Part shown: in pieces, positions 51,859 to 60,653 of the stretch | Layout of the letters: every line of letters begins with the position of its first letter | Position numbering within the stretch: the first letter of the stretch is position 1 | DNA from: Gelatiniphilus marinus | GTDB taxonomy: Bacteria; Bacteroidota; Bacteroidia; Flavobacteriales; Flavobacteriaceae | Strand: one strand, 5' to 3' | DNA length: 64,000 nucleotides | NCBI RefSeq assembly: GCF_042678305.1 | Contig: NZ_JBHUDT010000006.1 | Made by a program: the position numbers and the translations under genes | The notes under the pieces: generated by a model | Told to the model about the DNA's origin: nothing | What the model saw: the letters and a program-made list of their open reading frames with translations, nothing else | Database searches by the model: none

Positions 51859-53436
51859 ATGACCAAAAACGTTCGTGTGCGTTTTGCACCAAGTCCTACC
51901 GGACCTTTACATATTGGAGGCGTTAGAACCGCACTTTTTAACTATTTATTCGCTAAAAAACACAACGGAACTTTTATTTTAAGAATAGAAGATACCGACC
52001 AAAACCGCTATGTTGAAGGCGCAGAACAGTATATTATTGATGCCTTAAATTGGTGCAATATGCCTTTTGATGAAGGCCCAAACAAGAATGAAAAATTTGG
52101 TCCGTACCGCCAAAGCGAGCGTAAACATTTGTACAAAAAATATGCCGATGAGTTGATTGCTTCGGGCAACGCCTATTACGCTTTCGATACTGCCGAAGCA
52201 TTGGATTTTCACAGAAAAGACCACGAAGCCAAAGGCAAAACCTTTATTTACAATTGGCACAACCGGCTTAAATTAAGTAATTCTTTATCGCTTAGCGCGG
52301 AAGAAGTTAAAGCTAAAATTGAGGCTGGCGACGATTATGTGATTCGATTTAAATCGCCACAAGATAAAACCCTGCATTTAAAAGATATAATTCGGGGTGA
52401 TATTAAAATCGATACCAATATTTTAGATGATAAAGTGTTGTTTAAAAGCGATGGCATGCCCACTTACCATTTAGCAAATATTGTGGACGACCATTTAATG
52501 GAAATCTCGCACGTAATACGTGGCGAAGAGTGGTTGCCCAGTTTAGCATTGCACTATCAATTATACAAAGCATTTGGTTGGCAAACTCCAGAATTTGCGC
52601 ATTTACCGCTTATTTTAAAACCCACGGGCAAAGGCAAACTAAGCAAACGCGATGGCGATAAATTGGGCTTTCCGGTATTTCCTTTACAATGGACAGACCC
52701 TAAAACCAATGAAATCTCTAGAGGATACAAAGAAGATGGCTATTTCCCTGAAGCCATGGTTAACTTTTTGGCCTTTTTAGGTTGGAATCCAGGAACCGAA
52801 CAAGAGATTTTTTCTTTAAATGAATTGATAGAAGCCTTCGATTTAAAAAAGGTAAATAAATCCGGGGCACGTTTTGATCCGGATAAAACAAAATGGTTTA
52901 ATCACCATTATATGCAAGAGCAAAGTAATGATGGTTTGGCTGAATTGTTTTTGCCGATTATAAATGAAAAACTAAATGTCGTTCAGAGCGAAAGCGAAGA
53001 ATCTCATCTTGAGATTTCTCGACAAGCTCAAAATAACAACCATATTGATGTTAATTACGTGGCTATGGTTATTGGACTTATAAAAGAACGAGCCACATTT
53101 GTTTCAGATTTTTGGGCGTTGAGTCATTTCTTCTTTAGAGCTCCAACAGCTTACGATGAGAAAGCATCAAAAAAAGCCTTTAAAGATGGCACAAAAGCTA
53201 TTTTGGAAGAAGTTATTACAATAGTAAACAACATTGAAGATTTTACCGTAGAAAACCTTCAAACCGAAATAAAAGGCTGGATAACAAATAGCGAAATTGG
53301 TTTTGGAAGCGTAATGATGCCACTGCGCTTAGCTTTGGTTGGAGCTTTACAAGGTCCCGATGTGTTCGATATTATATTTATGGTTGGTAAAGCCGAAACG
53401 CTTAAACGTATTGAAAACGTGATTAGCACACTATAA
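51859..53436 (+). CDS. gltX: glutamate--tRNA ligase with an inserted repeat-derived peptide
   Basis: A 525-residue class I synthetase. The HIGH signature is FAPSPTGPLHIGGVRTALF near residue 8-25. DTDQNRYVEGAEQYI and VIRGEEWLPSLALHYQLY are typical core segments. The KMSKS equivalent is GKLSKRDGDKLG. The C-terminal anticodon-binding domain contains LFLPIINEKLN, then an unusual hydrophilic segment VVQSESEESHLEISRQAQ, then DVNYVAMVIGLIKERATF. The unusual segment is encoded by a palindromic dispersed repeat (52975-53044). Removing it leaves a length near the usual 505 residues and joins two conserved helices. The frame is intact across it, so the enzyme is probably functional. Confidence 0.95.
   Translation: MTKNVRVRFAPSPTGPLHIGGVRTALFNYLFAKKHNGTFILRIEDTDQNRYVEGAEQYIIDALNWCNMPFDEGPNKNEKFGPYRQSERKHLYKKYADELIASGNAYYAFDTAEALDFHRKDHEAKGKTFIYNWHNRLKLSNSLSLSAEEVKAKIEAGDDYVIRFKSPQDKTLHLKDIIRGDIKIDTNILDDKVLFKSDGMPTYHLANIVDDHLMEISHVIRGEEWLPSLALHYQLYKAFGWQTPEFAHLPLILKPTGKGKLSKRDGDKLGFPVFPLQWTDPKTNEISRGYKEDGYFPEAMVNFLAFLGWNPGTEQEIFSLNELIEAFDLKKVNKSGARFDPDKTKWFNHHYMQEQSNDGLAELFLPIINEKLNVVQSESEESHLEISRQAQNNNHIDVNYVAMVIGLIKERATFVSDFWALSHFFFRAPTAYDEKASKKAFKDGTKAILEEVITIVNNIEDFTVENLQTEIKGWITNSEIGFGSVMMPLRLALVGALQGPDVFDIIFMVGKAETLKRIENVISTL
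52975..53044. repeat. palindromic dispersed repeat inserted in frame within gltX
   Basis: About 70 bp form an imperfect palindrome centred on AATCTCATCTTGAGATTT. The right arm contains TCGACAAGCTCA (53019-53030), which is the exact complement of TGAGCTTGTCGA at 61300-61311 in an intergenic gap. Related TGAGC...GTCGAAG forms occur in the repeats near 62.4 and 62.6 kb. It is translated in the gltX frame without a stop. Confidence 0.65.
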
Positions 53437-53655
53437 TTGGTTAGATAATCGATTTAAAAATAATTGTATTAATATAGCGTAACGTTGTACTGAGCGCGTT
53501 TTGGCGTCTCATAATTATTTAACATACTGTTATTTGCTTAATGTAGCCCTTAAACAAGTTTAGGGTAACGATTTAATTATGTTACATTACGATCAATAAT
53601 AAAAAATTAATGTTCAAACCTTTTTTAATACCTTAAGAGGAGAGGGAAAAGCCTG

Positions 53656-54819
53656 TTAAATTTTCTCAATCAAATTGCTTAGCTGCGTGTTAAAGTCAAA
53701 ATTTTTAAGAGCTGTTTCCTTTATTTTTTGTTTTAATTCTATATCCATTTCAAACGGTTTAATCTTAGCAATTACCTTATTCAAATCATTATAATTACCA
53801 GCTGTTGCAATCCAACCTAAGGCATTTGCCTTAATAATGCTTTCGCCCTCGCCACCTCCAAAATAAATTATGGGCAAGCCTAATCGTGCATATTCAAATA
53901 TTTTTGAGGGTACAGAGCCATAAATCCTATTTAATAAAGGAATAACAGTTACGTCATATTGCAATAATGCGCTATGCAACTCTTCTCTAGTTATTTCACC
54001 GTGGTAAAAAACAGGTAAGTTTGGGTTGTTCTTTACAAAGCTTATAATCTTATACTGTTCTGCCCCATTACCATAAATATGAAACTCAATATTGGTATAA
54101 TCCAAATGTTGCAAAAGCTTATAAATACCTTGGGCTACACCCAGCAAACCCGCATATACAATGGTTAGTTTTTTTTTTGATTTTATTTTATGAATAATTT
54201 CAAGCGGTTTAAAATCTGGGTAATTTCGATACAAAAAGGTGTTTTTCTTTGGGAAAAAAGATTTTACATGTGTAATAATTTCTTCGCTTTGCCCTAAAAT
54301 TAAATCTGCATTTTTATAATTGAATCGTTCAATACGTTCAAGGATTTTATAACTGAAATTCTTTTTTAAGGCACCCAGTTCCAAGCCTGCAATGGGCCAC
54401 AAATCGCTTACATTTAAAATAAGCTTGCGTTGTTTTGATCGTAAAAAAAAGACGGCTGTATATGCTACTATTAATGGCGGCGATTGAATAATTACGGTTT
54501 TCGGGATTTTATTCCACGTAAAAACCCAAATTAAACTAAAACTGTAAGAGAGCATTGCAAACAAACGCAATAATTTATTTTTTGAGTTGCTGGCGTAAAT
54601 CCATAATCTAAAAATGTTAATGCCTTTTTCGGTTGTAATGTGTTTAAACTTACCTTTGTAACCGGTAAATATTGCCCCGGTCGGATAATTGGGCAAAGGC
54701 GTAATTACAGATACGTTAAAGTTGTGCTTTTTAAGCCCATTAGCTAAATGAAAAATTCTATTGGATGCCGCACCGGTTTCTGGAGGGTAATAGCTAGTTA
54801 TTATTAGGATATCCTTCAT
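53656..54819 (-). CDS. family 4 glycosyltransferase (WcaI/WbuB-like)
   Basis: A 387-residue GT-B-fold glycosyltransferase. The N-terminus ILIITSYYPPETGAASNRIFHLANGLKKHNFNVSVITPLPNYPTG is the WcaI/WbuB-like acceptor-domain signature. The donor domain has LTIVYAGLLGVAQGIYKLLQ, HIYGNGAEQYKI and the GT4 glutamate region PSKIFEYARLGLPIIYFGGGEGESII. It begins immediately after the stop of wecB with no gap, so the two are cotranscribed. Donor and acceptor sugars are unknown; a UDP-HexNAc-type donor would fit the neighbour. Confidence 0.9.
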   Translation of the reverse strand: MKDILIITSYYPPETGAASNRIFHLANGLKKHNFNVSVITPLPNYPTGAIFTGYKGKFKHITTEKGINIFRLWIYASNSKNKLLRLFAMLSYSFSLIWVFTWNKIPKTVIIQSPPLIVAYTAVFFLRSKQRKLILNVSDLWPIAGLELGALKKNFSYKILERIERFNYKNADLILGQSEEIITHVKSFFPKKNTFLYRNYPDFKPLEIIHKIKSKKKLTIVYAGLLGVAQGIYKLLQHLDYTNIEFHIYGNGAEQYKIISFVKNNPNLPVFYHGEITREELHSALLQYDVTVIPLLNRIYGSVPSKIFEYARLGLPIIYFGGGEGESIIKANALGWIATAGNYNDLNKVIAKIKPFEMDIELKQKIKETALKNFDFNTQLSNLIEKI

Positions 54820-55914
54820 TTATAGCTTATATATTTCAACCAAATGATTAACAATTCGTTCGGCAGCTTTTCCATCCCAAAGTTGTGGAATATTACTTTG
54901 TTTCCAGTTACCGGAAAGCAAATCCTCAAAAGCAGCTTCAATTTTAAAAGTATCGTTTCCAACTAAAACATTTGTTCCTAGCTCACAAGTTTCTGGGCGT
55001 TCGGTAGAATCCCTAAGCGTTATACAGGGTACATTCATAACCGTGGTTTCTTCGGTAATCCCACCAGAATCTGTTAAAACACCAAATGCGTTTTTTACCA
55101 AATAATTAAACTCTAAATAACCCAAAGGTTCTATATAGTGCAGGTTTTCAAAGTTCAGCTTAAGCCCTTGTAATAATTTTTTTGTTCTAGGATGCACAGG
55201 GAAAATAATAGAAAAATCTTTCCCTAAAGTTGCAATTTGTGTAATTAGGTTTTTTAACTGAGATGCTTCATCGACATTATTTGGCCTATGCAGTGTCATC
55301 ACTAAATAATGCTTTTTCTTTAAGTTTAAATCTTTCCAAATTAAAGGTTTTTTTAGCCTGTTTTCGTTTTTGAGTAAGGTATCAATCATCACGTTTCCAA
55401 CGAAAAAAATATTGTTTTCCATCACGCCCAACCGCTTCAAGTTGTTATTTGCGTATGTTGAGGTTGTAAAAAAATAATCGGTTAAGCTATCGGTTACTAT
55501 CCTATTTATTTCTTCGGGCATTTTCATGTCTCCAGACCGGATACCGGCCTCAACATGTGCCACTTTTATACTTGCTTTTTTGGCTACAATGGTACACGCC
55601 ATGGTTGAGGTAACATCGCCAACCACCATTACCAAATCGCATGGGTGTTGTTGCAATTCCCTTTCAAAGCCAACCATAATAGCCGCTGTTTGTTGGGCTT
55701 GCGTTCCACTTTTTACCTCTAAATTTGAATCTGGAAAAGGAATATTTAATTCCTCAAAAAAAGTAGCGCTTAAATTTTTATCGTAATGCTGCCCGGTATG
55801 TACTAATCTATATTTAATATTGAACCCTTGAGTGTTTTTCTGTTTTATGGTTTCTATTATGGGCGCTATTTTCATAAAATTTGGGCGCGCACCAGCTACT
55901 ATTGTCATGTTCAT
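54820..55914 (-). CDS. wecB: UDP-N-acetylglucosamine 2-epimerase (non-hydrolysing)
   Basis: A 364-residue epimerase that makes UDP-ManNAc from UDP-GlcNAc for surface polysaccharides. Hallmarks are VAGARPNFMKIAPI, VHTGQHYDKNLSATFF, HVEAGIRSGDMKMPEEINRI, LVMTLHRPNNVDE and LTDSGGITEETTVMNVPCITLRDSTERPE. The ATG overlaps the stop of the upstream ligase gene by four bases (ATGA), and the next gene starts directly after its stop. The three genes form one compact operon. No dehydrogenase or other nucleotide-sugar gene is next to it, so the pathway must be completed elsewhere. Confidence 0.94.
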   Translation of the reverse strand: MNMTIVAGARPNFMKIAPIIETIKQKNTQGFNIKYRLVHTGQHYDKNLSATFFEELNIPFPDSNLEVKSGTQAQQTAAIMVGFERELQQHPCDLVMVVGDVTSTMACTIVAKKASIKVAHVEAGIRSGDMKMPEEINRIVTDSLTDYFFTTSTYANNNLKRLGVMENNIFFVGNVMIDTLLKNENRLKKPLIWKDLNLKKKHYLVMTLHRPNNVDEASQLKNLITQIATLGKDFSIIFPVHPRTKKLLQGLKLNFENLHYIEPLGYLEFNYLVKNAFGVLTDSGGITEETTVMNVPCITLRDSTERPETCELGTNVLVGNDTFKIEAAFEDLLSGNWKQSNIPQLWDGKAAERIVNHLVEIYKL

Positions 55915-57314
55915 TGGCTTTTTGGTATTAAGGATGAAAACTGTTTAAGCTTACCACTTTTTGAGCGTTTTAAATGCGTTTGTTTTTCGAATATGAGATG
56001 TAATCCTTTTTCAAGATAACGCTCCATTTCAGTTTTAATTACGGCTTCTTTTTCTTTTGAAAAGGGCTTATCGCTCGCATAAATAATTTTAAACGTATCG
56101 AGTTTTTGTTGTTCTATTATAAACTCTTTTACATGTGCATCGCCTTCAATAATGCTTTTGGTAATATAGTAAAAAGTAAGTCCCGCCACTTTTTTTCTAC
56201 TGGGTAAAATAGCCATATCATTGGTTCTGCCCACCAGTTTTTCGAGAATGGGTCTATTAAGGGTGCTTTTTTTGGAAAATGCGCCAATATCGCCAATATC
56301 ATAACGTATAAACGGTTGCGATTTGTTGTAAAGCGACGTGATTACCAAACGGCCTTCTTCGCCTAGTGGCAATACATTATTATGCTCGTCTAAAATTTCT
56401 ACAAAAAGCGTTTCACTATTTACCTGCCATTGTTTTTTTGGGTTTTCAAAGGCAATTAAATCCAATTCAGATGCACCGTATTCGTTAACAACAGGCACTC
56501 CAAATTGGGTTTCCATAAGTTGTTTATCACCATCAAAAAGCATTTCAGAGGTTACAATACAAACTTTTAAGGATTTACAAACGCTATTTAAAACCATGTT
56601 TTTACGTTGTAAGAATCTTGCGAACTGTACAATGGGGCTGGTATAGCCATTAATATACATAATGGGTTTCGATTTAAAAACCGACAACCATTTCTGTAAA
56701 GCGGTATCGCTTAAATCGAACACGTTAAATCGAGTTCTGTTGCTTATAAAATCTTTTAGTTTTTCTGTATAAAACCCTTTTTTATCTAACGGTATTCCAT
56801 AAAACCGAGCTTGTTTCGATCTGTTAAAATCAATATTGTACCAACCAAACCTGTCTTGAATAACAGCCCAGGTTAATGCATGGCAAAACTTATCTTTTGA
56901 AAAAACAAAAGGTGTTCCCGAAGCTCCAGAGGTTTTATCTATATAAATATTCGTTTTAGAAAAACCATCGGTTAAAAGCGTTTGCAAAGGTTGCTGCAAA
57001 TCCTGTTTGGTCATCACAGGAATACTATTCCAATCTAATGGATTAATGTCCTTTGCAAACGTTTTATAAAACGAATTGTGTTTTAAATGATAAGCAACAA
57101 TGTCTTGTTTTTTAGTTTTCAGATAATCTCTAAAGGCATTATCATCTTTATTTTGAATAGATTCTAAATGATTTTTAGCTTCCTTTATGGGAAAGCCTTT
57201 TAATTTTAACGAAAGATCAAATAATTTCAAAATAAAAATAATTTTTGTAAAGTAAATAAAAAAAAGTCGTGTCCCGAAGTGTCGGGAGTGGTAATTAGTT
57301 TTATTTTTACGCAT
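55911..57314 (-). CDS. PaaK/CapK-like adenylate-forming ligase
   Basis: A protein of about 440-467 residues in the phenylacetate-CoA ligase (PaaK/CapK) superfamily. The AMP-binding loop is KTSGASGTPFVFSKDK. NEYGASELDLIAFENP is the adenine-site motif. VGRTNDMAILPSRKKVAG and the C-terminal lid domain follow. In polysaccharide clusters such CapK-type proteins are thought to modify sugars or amino acids. The start is uncertain: the ATG at 57314 gives a basic N-terminus that seems non-coding, and a TTG at 57230 starts nearer the conserved KLFDLSLKLKG. A still longer frame would overlap purD and is rejected. It is the first gene of the operon with wecB and the GT4 gene. Confidence 0.8.
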   Translation of the reverse strand: MRKNKTNYHSRHFGTRLFFIYFTKIIFILKLFDLSLKLKGFPIKEAKNHLESIQNKDDNAFRDYLKTKKQDIVAYHLKHNSFYKTFAKDINPLDWNSIPVMTKQDLQQPLQTLLTDGFSKTNIYIDKTSGASGTPFVFSKDKFCHALTWAVIQDRFGWYNIDFNRSKQARFYGIPLDKKGFYTEKLKDFISNRTRFNVFDLSDTALQKWLSVFKSKPIMYINGYTSPIVQFARFLQRKNMVLNSVCKSLKVCIVTSEMLFDGDKQLMETQFGVPVVNEYGASELDLIAFENPKKQWQVNSETLFVEILDEHNNVLPLGEEGRLVITSLYNKSQPFIRYDIGDIGAFSKKSTLNRPILEKLVGRTNDMAILPSRKKVAGLTFYYITKSIIEGDAHVKEFIIEQQKLDTFKIIYASDKPFSKEKEAVIKTEMERYLEKGLHLIFEKQTHLKRSKSGKLKQFSSLIPKSQ

Positions 57315-57333
57315 TATAAAAAACCACAGCACA

Positions 57334-58617
57334 ATGAATATTTTAGTATTAGGTTCTGGCGGAAGAGAACACACTTTTGCTTGGAAAATAGCCCAAAGCC
57401 CTTTATGTAAAAACCTATACGTTGCTCCAGGAAATTCTGGAACAGCTCAAATAGCAACCAATGTAAATATTGGCGTAACCGATTTTAAAGCTATTAAAAC
57501 CCTTGTTTTAAATGAAAATATAGATATGGTTGTGGTTGGGCCTGAAGACCCCTTGGTAAAAGGCGTGCACGATTTCTTTTTAAATGAAGATAGTTTAAAA
57601 CACGTTTCGGTTATTGGGCCACAACAAAAAGCTGCCGAATTAGAAGGTAGTAAAGAATTTGCCAAAGAATTCATGTTTCGCCATAACATTCCTACGGCGG
57701 CATACCAGAGTTTTACAAAACAATCTGTTGAAAAAGGCTATGCGTTTTTAGAAACCTTAAACCCGCCTTACGTTTTAAAAGCAGATGGATTAGCAGCCGG
57801 TAAAGGTGTTGTTATTTTAAACGATTTAAACGAAGCCAAAGCCGAATTAAAAAGCATGCTGGTTGATGCTAAATTTGGTGAAGCCAGTACAAAAGTGGTT
57901 ATTGAAGAGTTTTTAGACGGCATAGAGTTAAGTTGTTTTGTATTAACCGATGGCAAAAACTATAAAATTTTACCAACTGCCAAAGATTATAAACGCATTG
58001 GCGAAGGCGATACGGGTTTAAATACTGGCGGCATGGGAGCAGTTTCTCCAGTGCCATTTGCAACCGATGAATTTCTTAATAAAATAGAAGAACGCATTGT
58101 AAAACCAACTATAAATGGTTTTAAAAAAGATGATTTGCCGTATGTTGGTTTTGTGTTTATTGGATTGATAAAAGTGGGCGGCGACCCCAAAGTGATTGAA
58201 TATAATGTTAGAATGGGCGACCCTGAAACCGAAGTGGTATTACCGCGTTTAAAGACTGATTTTGTTGAAATACTAAAGGCCATGGCTAACCAAACTTTAG
58301 ATAAAATTAATATTGAAATAGACGAGCGTGCCGCAACAACCATCATGTTGGTATCTGGTGGATATCCTGAAGCTTACGAAAAAGGGAAGGAAATTTTTGG
58401 TGTTGAAACCATTACCGAATCTATACCCTTTCATGCTGGCGCAAAATTGCAAGATGGTAAAATAATAACCTCTGGCGGACGCGTAATGGCAATAACATCA
58501 TACGGAGGCACCTATAAAGAAGCTATTAAAAAATCTTACCAAAGTATAGAAAAACTATGTTTTGATAAAATGAACTACCGAAAAGATATTGGTTTCGATT
58601 TAAGCGAATCTGATTAA
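57334..58617 (+). CDS. purD: phosphoribosylamine--glycine ligase
   Basis: A 427-residue ATP-grasp enzyme, second step of de novo purine synthesis. The N-terminal Rossmann part begins MNILVLGSGGREHTFAWKIAQSP. VVVGPEDPLVKG precedes the ATP-grasp core (PPYVLKADGLAAGKGVVIL; VVIEEFLDGIELSCF; NTGGMGAVSPVPF; EYNVRMGDPETEVVLPRL). The C-terminal domain has ATTIMLVSGGYPEAYEKGK. Length and motifs are complete. It diverges from the ligase gene; the gap contains a short hairpin TCCCGA-AGTG-TCGGGA. No other purine gene is adjacent. Confidence 0.96.
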   Translation: MNILVLGSGGREHTFAWKIAQSPLCKNLYVAPGNSGTAQIATNVNIGVTDFKAIKTLVLNENIDMVVVGPEDPLVKGVHDFFLNEDSLKHVSVIGPQQKAAELEGSKEFAKEFMFRHNIPTAAYQSFTKQSVEKGYAFLETLNPPYVLKADGLAAGKGVVILNDLNEAKAELKSMLVDAKFGEASTKVVIEEFLDGIELSCFVLTDGKNYKILPTAKDYKRIGEGDTGLNTGGMGAVSPVPFATDEFLNKIEERIVKPTINGFKKDDLPYVGFVFIGLIKVGGDPKVIEYNVRMGDPETEVVLPRLKTDFVEILKAMANQTLDKINIEIDERAATTIMLVSGGYPEAYEKGKEIFGVETITESIPFHAGAKLQDGKIITSGGRVMAITSYGGTYKEAIKKSYQSIEKLCFDKMNYRKDIGFDLSESD

Positions 58618-58706
58618 AAAATCTAAACAAAAAATTAAAATACCGTGTATTTTTATCTTGGAATATAAATACTATCCCATTTAAGTAAAATAATAAGGTA
58701 AATGGT

Positions 58707-58934
58707 TTACAAATAAGAATGCGAAGAAATGCTTTTGTCTTCTTCGTTGTTATCATTAAAAACCTTAAGCTGCTTTAACCAATACAATAAGGCAACAAAA
58801 CAAATTAAGGTAAAAATCCAAGACACTGTATTTGCTAACCACCAGTTTTCTAATTCTAACTCTGCTAAAAAATCAAATGGTACAAAAAGAACGTTAACAA
58901 ACAAGTCTTGAATGGCGTAAAAGAAATCTTTCAT
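58707..58934 (-). CDS. small membrane protein (DUF6341-like)
   Basis: A 75-residue protein with one or two hydrophobic helices (residues about 1-25 and 34-54) and an acidic tail (NDNNEEDKSISSHS). DLFVNVLFVPFDFLAELELENWWLANTVSWIF is a recognisable conserved stretch in Flavobacteriaceae, where it is often found near purD and upp. Function unknown. It is divergent from the DUF6427-like gene, with about 70 bp between. Confidence 0.75.
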   Translation of the reverse strand: MKDFFYAIQDLFVNVLFVPFDFLAELELENWWLANTVSWIFTLICFVALLYWLKQLKVFNDNNEEDKSISSHSYL

Positions 58935-58971
58935 CTGTGTTATAATATTTTCTAACCGAACATTTAGTTAC

Positions 58972-58979
58972 TATATTTA
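58972..58979 (+). promoter_or_regulatory. -7-like element of the DUF6427-like gene
   Basis: TATATTTA matches TAnnTTTG except at the last base and lies 25 bases before the ATG. The same form stands at 60625-60632 before the DUF4254 gene. Confidence 0.35.
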
Positions 58980-59004
58980 CGTAGCTAAAATACAAAAACA
59001 GTTA

Positions 59005-59928
59005 ATGATTACAAGTATTTTTAATAAATCTAAGCCAATAAATTTCACTATTGTTTTTTTTACGGTGCTTTTAGCTTTTGCAGTGCTTAACATAAGGCAT
59101 GTTGAAAACCCATTTACAACTTCTGTTTTTTTAAAACAAACCCTTCTGTTTTTTGTTTGTTATATTTCTATTTTTGTACTTAACTTTATTGTAGATAAAA
59201 ACAATTTATCCCAAAAAAGCAATTACGAAGTTGTATTGTATAGCTTGTTTTTATTGGCACTTCCGCAAACCGTAAACAACCCCGATATTATTTATGCCAA
59301 CTTTTTTGTGCTGTTGGGTTATAGGCGTATTATTAGTTTGCGTTCTCAAATAAACGTAAAGAAAAAATTATTCGATGCTGCTTTCTGGATTGCCATCGCC
59401 ACATTGTTTTACTTTTGGTCTGTTTTGTTTTTTTTATTAATTATAATTACGCTGCTTTTATATACCGATAACAATATAAAACATTGGCTAATTCCGTTTA
59501 CCGGATTATTAACCGTTTTTTTAATTTCAATTAGTGCTTCAATAATTTACTACGGTAGTTTTTTTGGCGTTTTTAAAAGTTTGCCAGAGCTTAGTTACAA
59601 TTTTAACGCTTATAATTCAACCCCATATATTATTATAATTACCATGCTTTTTTCTTTTGGGTTATGGGCTGGTATTTTCTATTTAAATAACATAAAACAA
59701 AAAAAGAAAGCGTTTAGGCCATCGTTTTACGTGGTGCTATTTGCTGTACTTATCGCGTTTTTAATTATAGTTTTTGCACCAAATAAAAACGGTAGTGAGT
59801 TCTTGTTTTTATTTGCGCCTTTAGCCGTTATACTGGCCAATTACATTGAAATAATCCAAGAAAAATGGTTTAAAGAGCTGTTTTTTGCAGTTATAATTTT
59901 AGTACCTTTTGTTATTTTACTGCTGTAG
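59005..59928 (+). CDS. polytopic membrane protein (DUF6427-like)
   Basis: A 307-residue hydrophobic protein with about nine membrane segments. The N-terminus MITSIFNKSKPINFTIVFF and the cytoplasmic stretch YRRIISLRSQINVKKKLFDAAFWIAIATLFY are conserved in flavobacteria, where the protein is annotated as DUF6427. It has no catalytic motif. Its end overlaps the end of the convergent upp gene by 12 bases. A role in cell-envelope synthesis or transport is possible but not shown. Confidence 0.78.
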   Translation: MITSIFNKSKPINFTIVFFTVLLAFAVLNIRHVENPFTTSVFLKQTLLFFVCYISIFVLNFIVDKNNLSQKSNYEVVLYSLFLLALPQTVNNPDIIYANFFVLLGYRRIISLRSQINVKKKLFDAAFWIAIATLFYFWSVLFFLLIIITLLLYTDNNIKHWLIPFTGLLTVFLISISASIIYYGSFFGVFKSLPELSYNFNAYNSTPYIIIITMLFSFGLWAGIFYLNNIKQKKKAFRPSFYVVLFAVLIAFLIIVFAPNKNGSEFLFLFAPLAVILANYIEIIQEKWFKELFFAVIILVPFVILLL

Positions 59929-60576
59929 TTTTTTGCCAAAAGCCAAATCGCCAGCATCTCCAAGCCCAGGTACAATATAACCTTTGCTATTTAAGGTGTC
60001 GTCTATGGTGGCAATCCATAAATGGGTATTTTTACAAAAGTTGTTTTTAACATAATCTACACCGTCATTGGCACCAATAACACTAACCAAATGCACGTCT
60101 TTAGGTTTGCCAAAAGGCTTTAAAGCTTCAAAAGTCGCCACCATAGATTGTCCTGTTGCCAGCATGGGGTCGGCTAGAATTAGTGTTTTATTTTCCAAGT
60201 CTGGACAAGCTAAATACTCTACGATAATTTCAAAATTTTCAGGATTTTCTTTGTGGTGTCTGTATGCCGAAATAAAAGCATTTTCAGCCTTATCAAAATA
60301 ATTAAGCAAGCCATTGTGCAAAGGAACACCAGCTCTTAAAATAGAACATAAAACAATGTCGTTTTCCATCAAATCCATAGTGCAATGTGCTAAAGGGGTT
60401 TTAACGGTAGAGGTTTTATAACTCAGGGATTTGCTAATTTCGTAAGCTAAAATGGCACCAATACGTTCAATATTTCGCCTAAAACGCATGCGGTCTTTTT
60501 GAATACCAAGGTCTCGCATTTCAGAAATAAAAGTGTTTAAAACAGAGTTTTGAAGAGATAAATTATGAATGTACAT
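59917..60576 (-). CDS. upp: uracil phosphoribosyltransferase
   Basis: A 219-residue salvage enzyme that makes UMP from uracil and PRPP. The PRPP-binding loop is LILADPMLATGQSMVATFEALK. The uracil-binding C-terminus reads YIVPGLGDAGDLAFGKK. MENDIVLCSILRAGVPLHNGLLNYF is the family's middle signature. Length is as expected. It is divergent from the DUF4254 gene and convergent, with a 12-base overlap, with the DUF6427-like gene. Confidence 0.94.
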   Translation of the reverse strand: MYIHNLSLQNSVLNTFISEMRDLGIQKDRMRFRRNIERIGAILAYEISKSLSYKTSTVKTPLAHCTMDLMENDIVLCSILRAGVPLHNGLLNYFDKAENAFISAYRHHKENPENFEIIVEYLACPDLENKTLILADPMLATGQSMVATFEALKPFGKPKDVHLVSVIGANDGVDYVKNNFCKNTHLWIATIDDTLNSKGYIVPGLGDAGDLAFGKKLQQ

Positions 60577-60624
60577 CTTGGTTTTTTTTGCCGTTTTGAA
60601 ATAGTAAAGTTAATTATTTAGAAC

Positions 60625-60632
60625 TATATTTA
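60625..60632 (+). promoter_or_regulatory. -7-like element of the DUF4254 gene
   Basis: TATATTTA, 21 bases before the ATG, one mismatch to TAnnTTTG at the last base. Confidence 0.35.
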
Positions 60633-60653
60633 CATTTTTAAAATCAACTCATT

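Noticed and set aside
52620..52660. KLSKR instead of KMSKS in GltX as an active-site defect
   Set aside because: KLSKR is a common natural version of the signature in glutamyl-tRNA synthetases.
57270..57292. TCCCGA-AGTG-TCGGGA hairpin between the ligase and purD as a regulatory site
   Set aside because: A six-base stem with no T run and no second copy in the window. It may be part of a short dispersed repeat, and evidence is too thin for a call.
57315..57374. Longer start for the CapK-like ligase
   Set aside because: It would overlap the conserved start of purD on the other strand and reads through the divergent promoter region.
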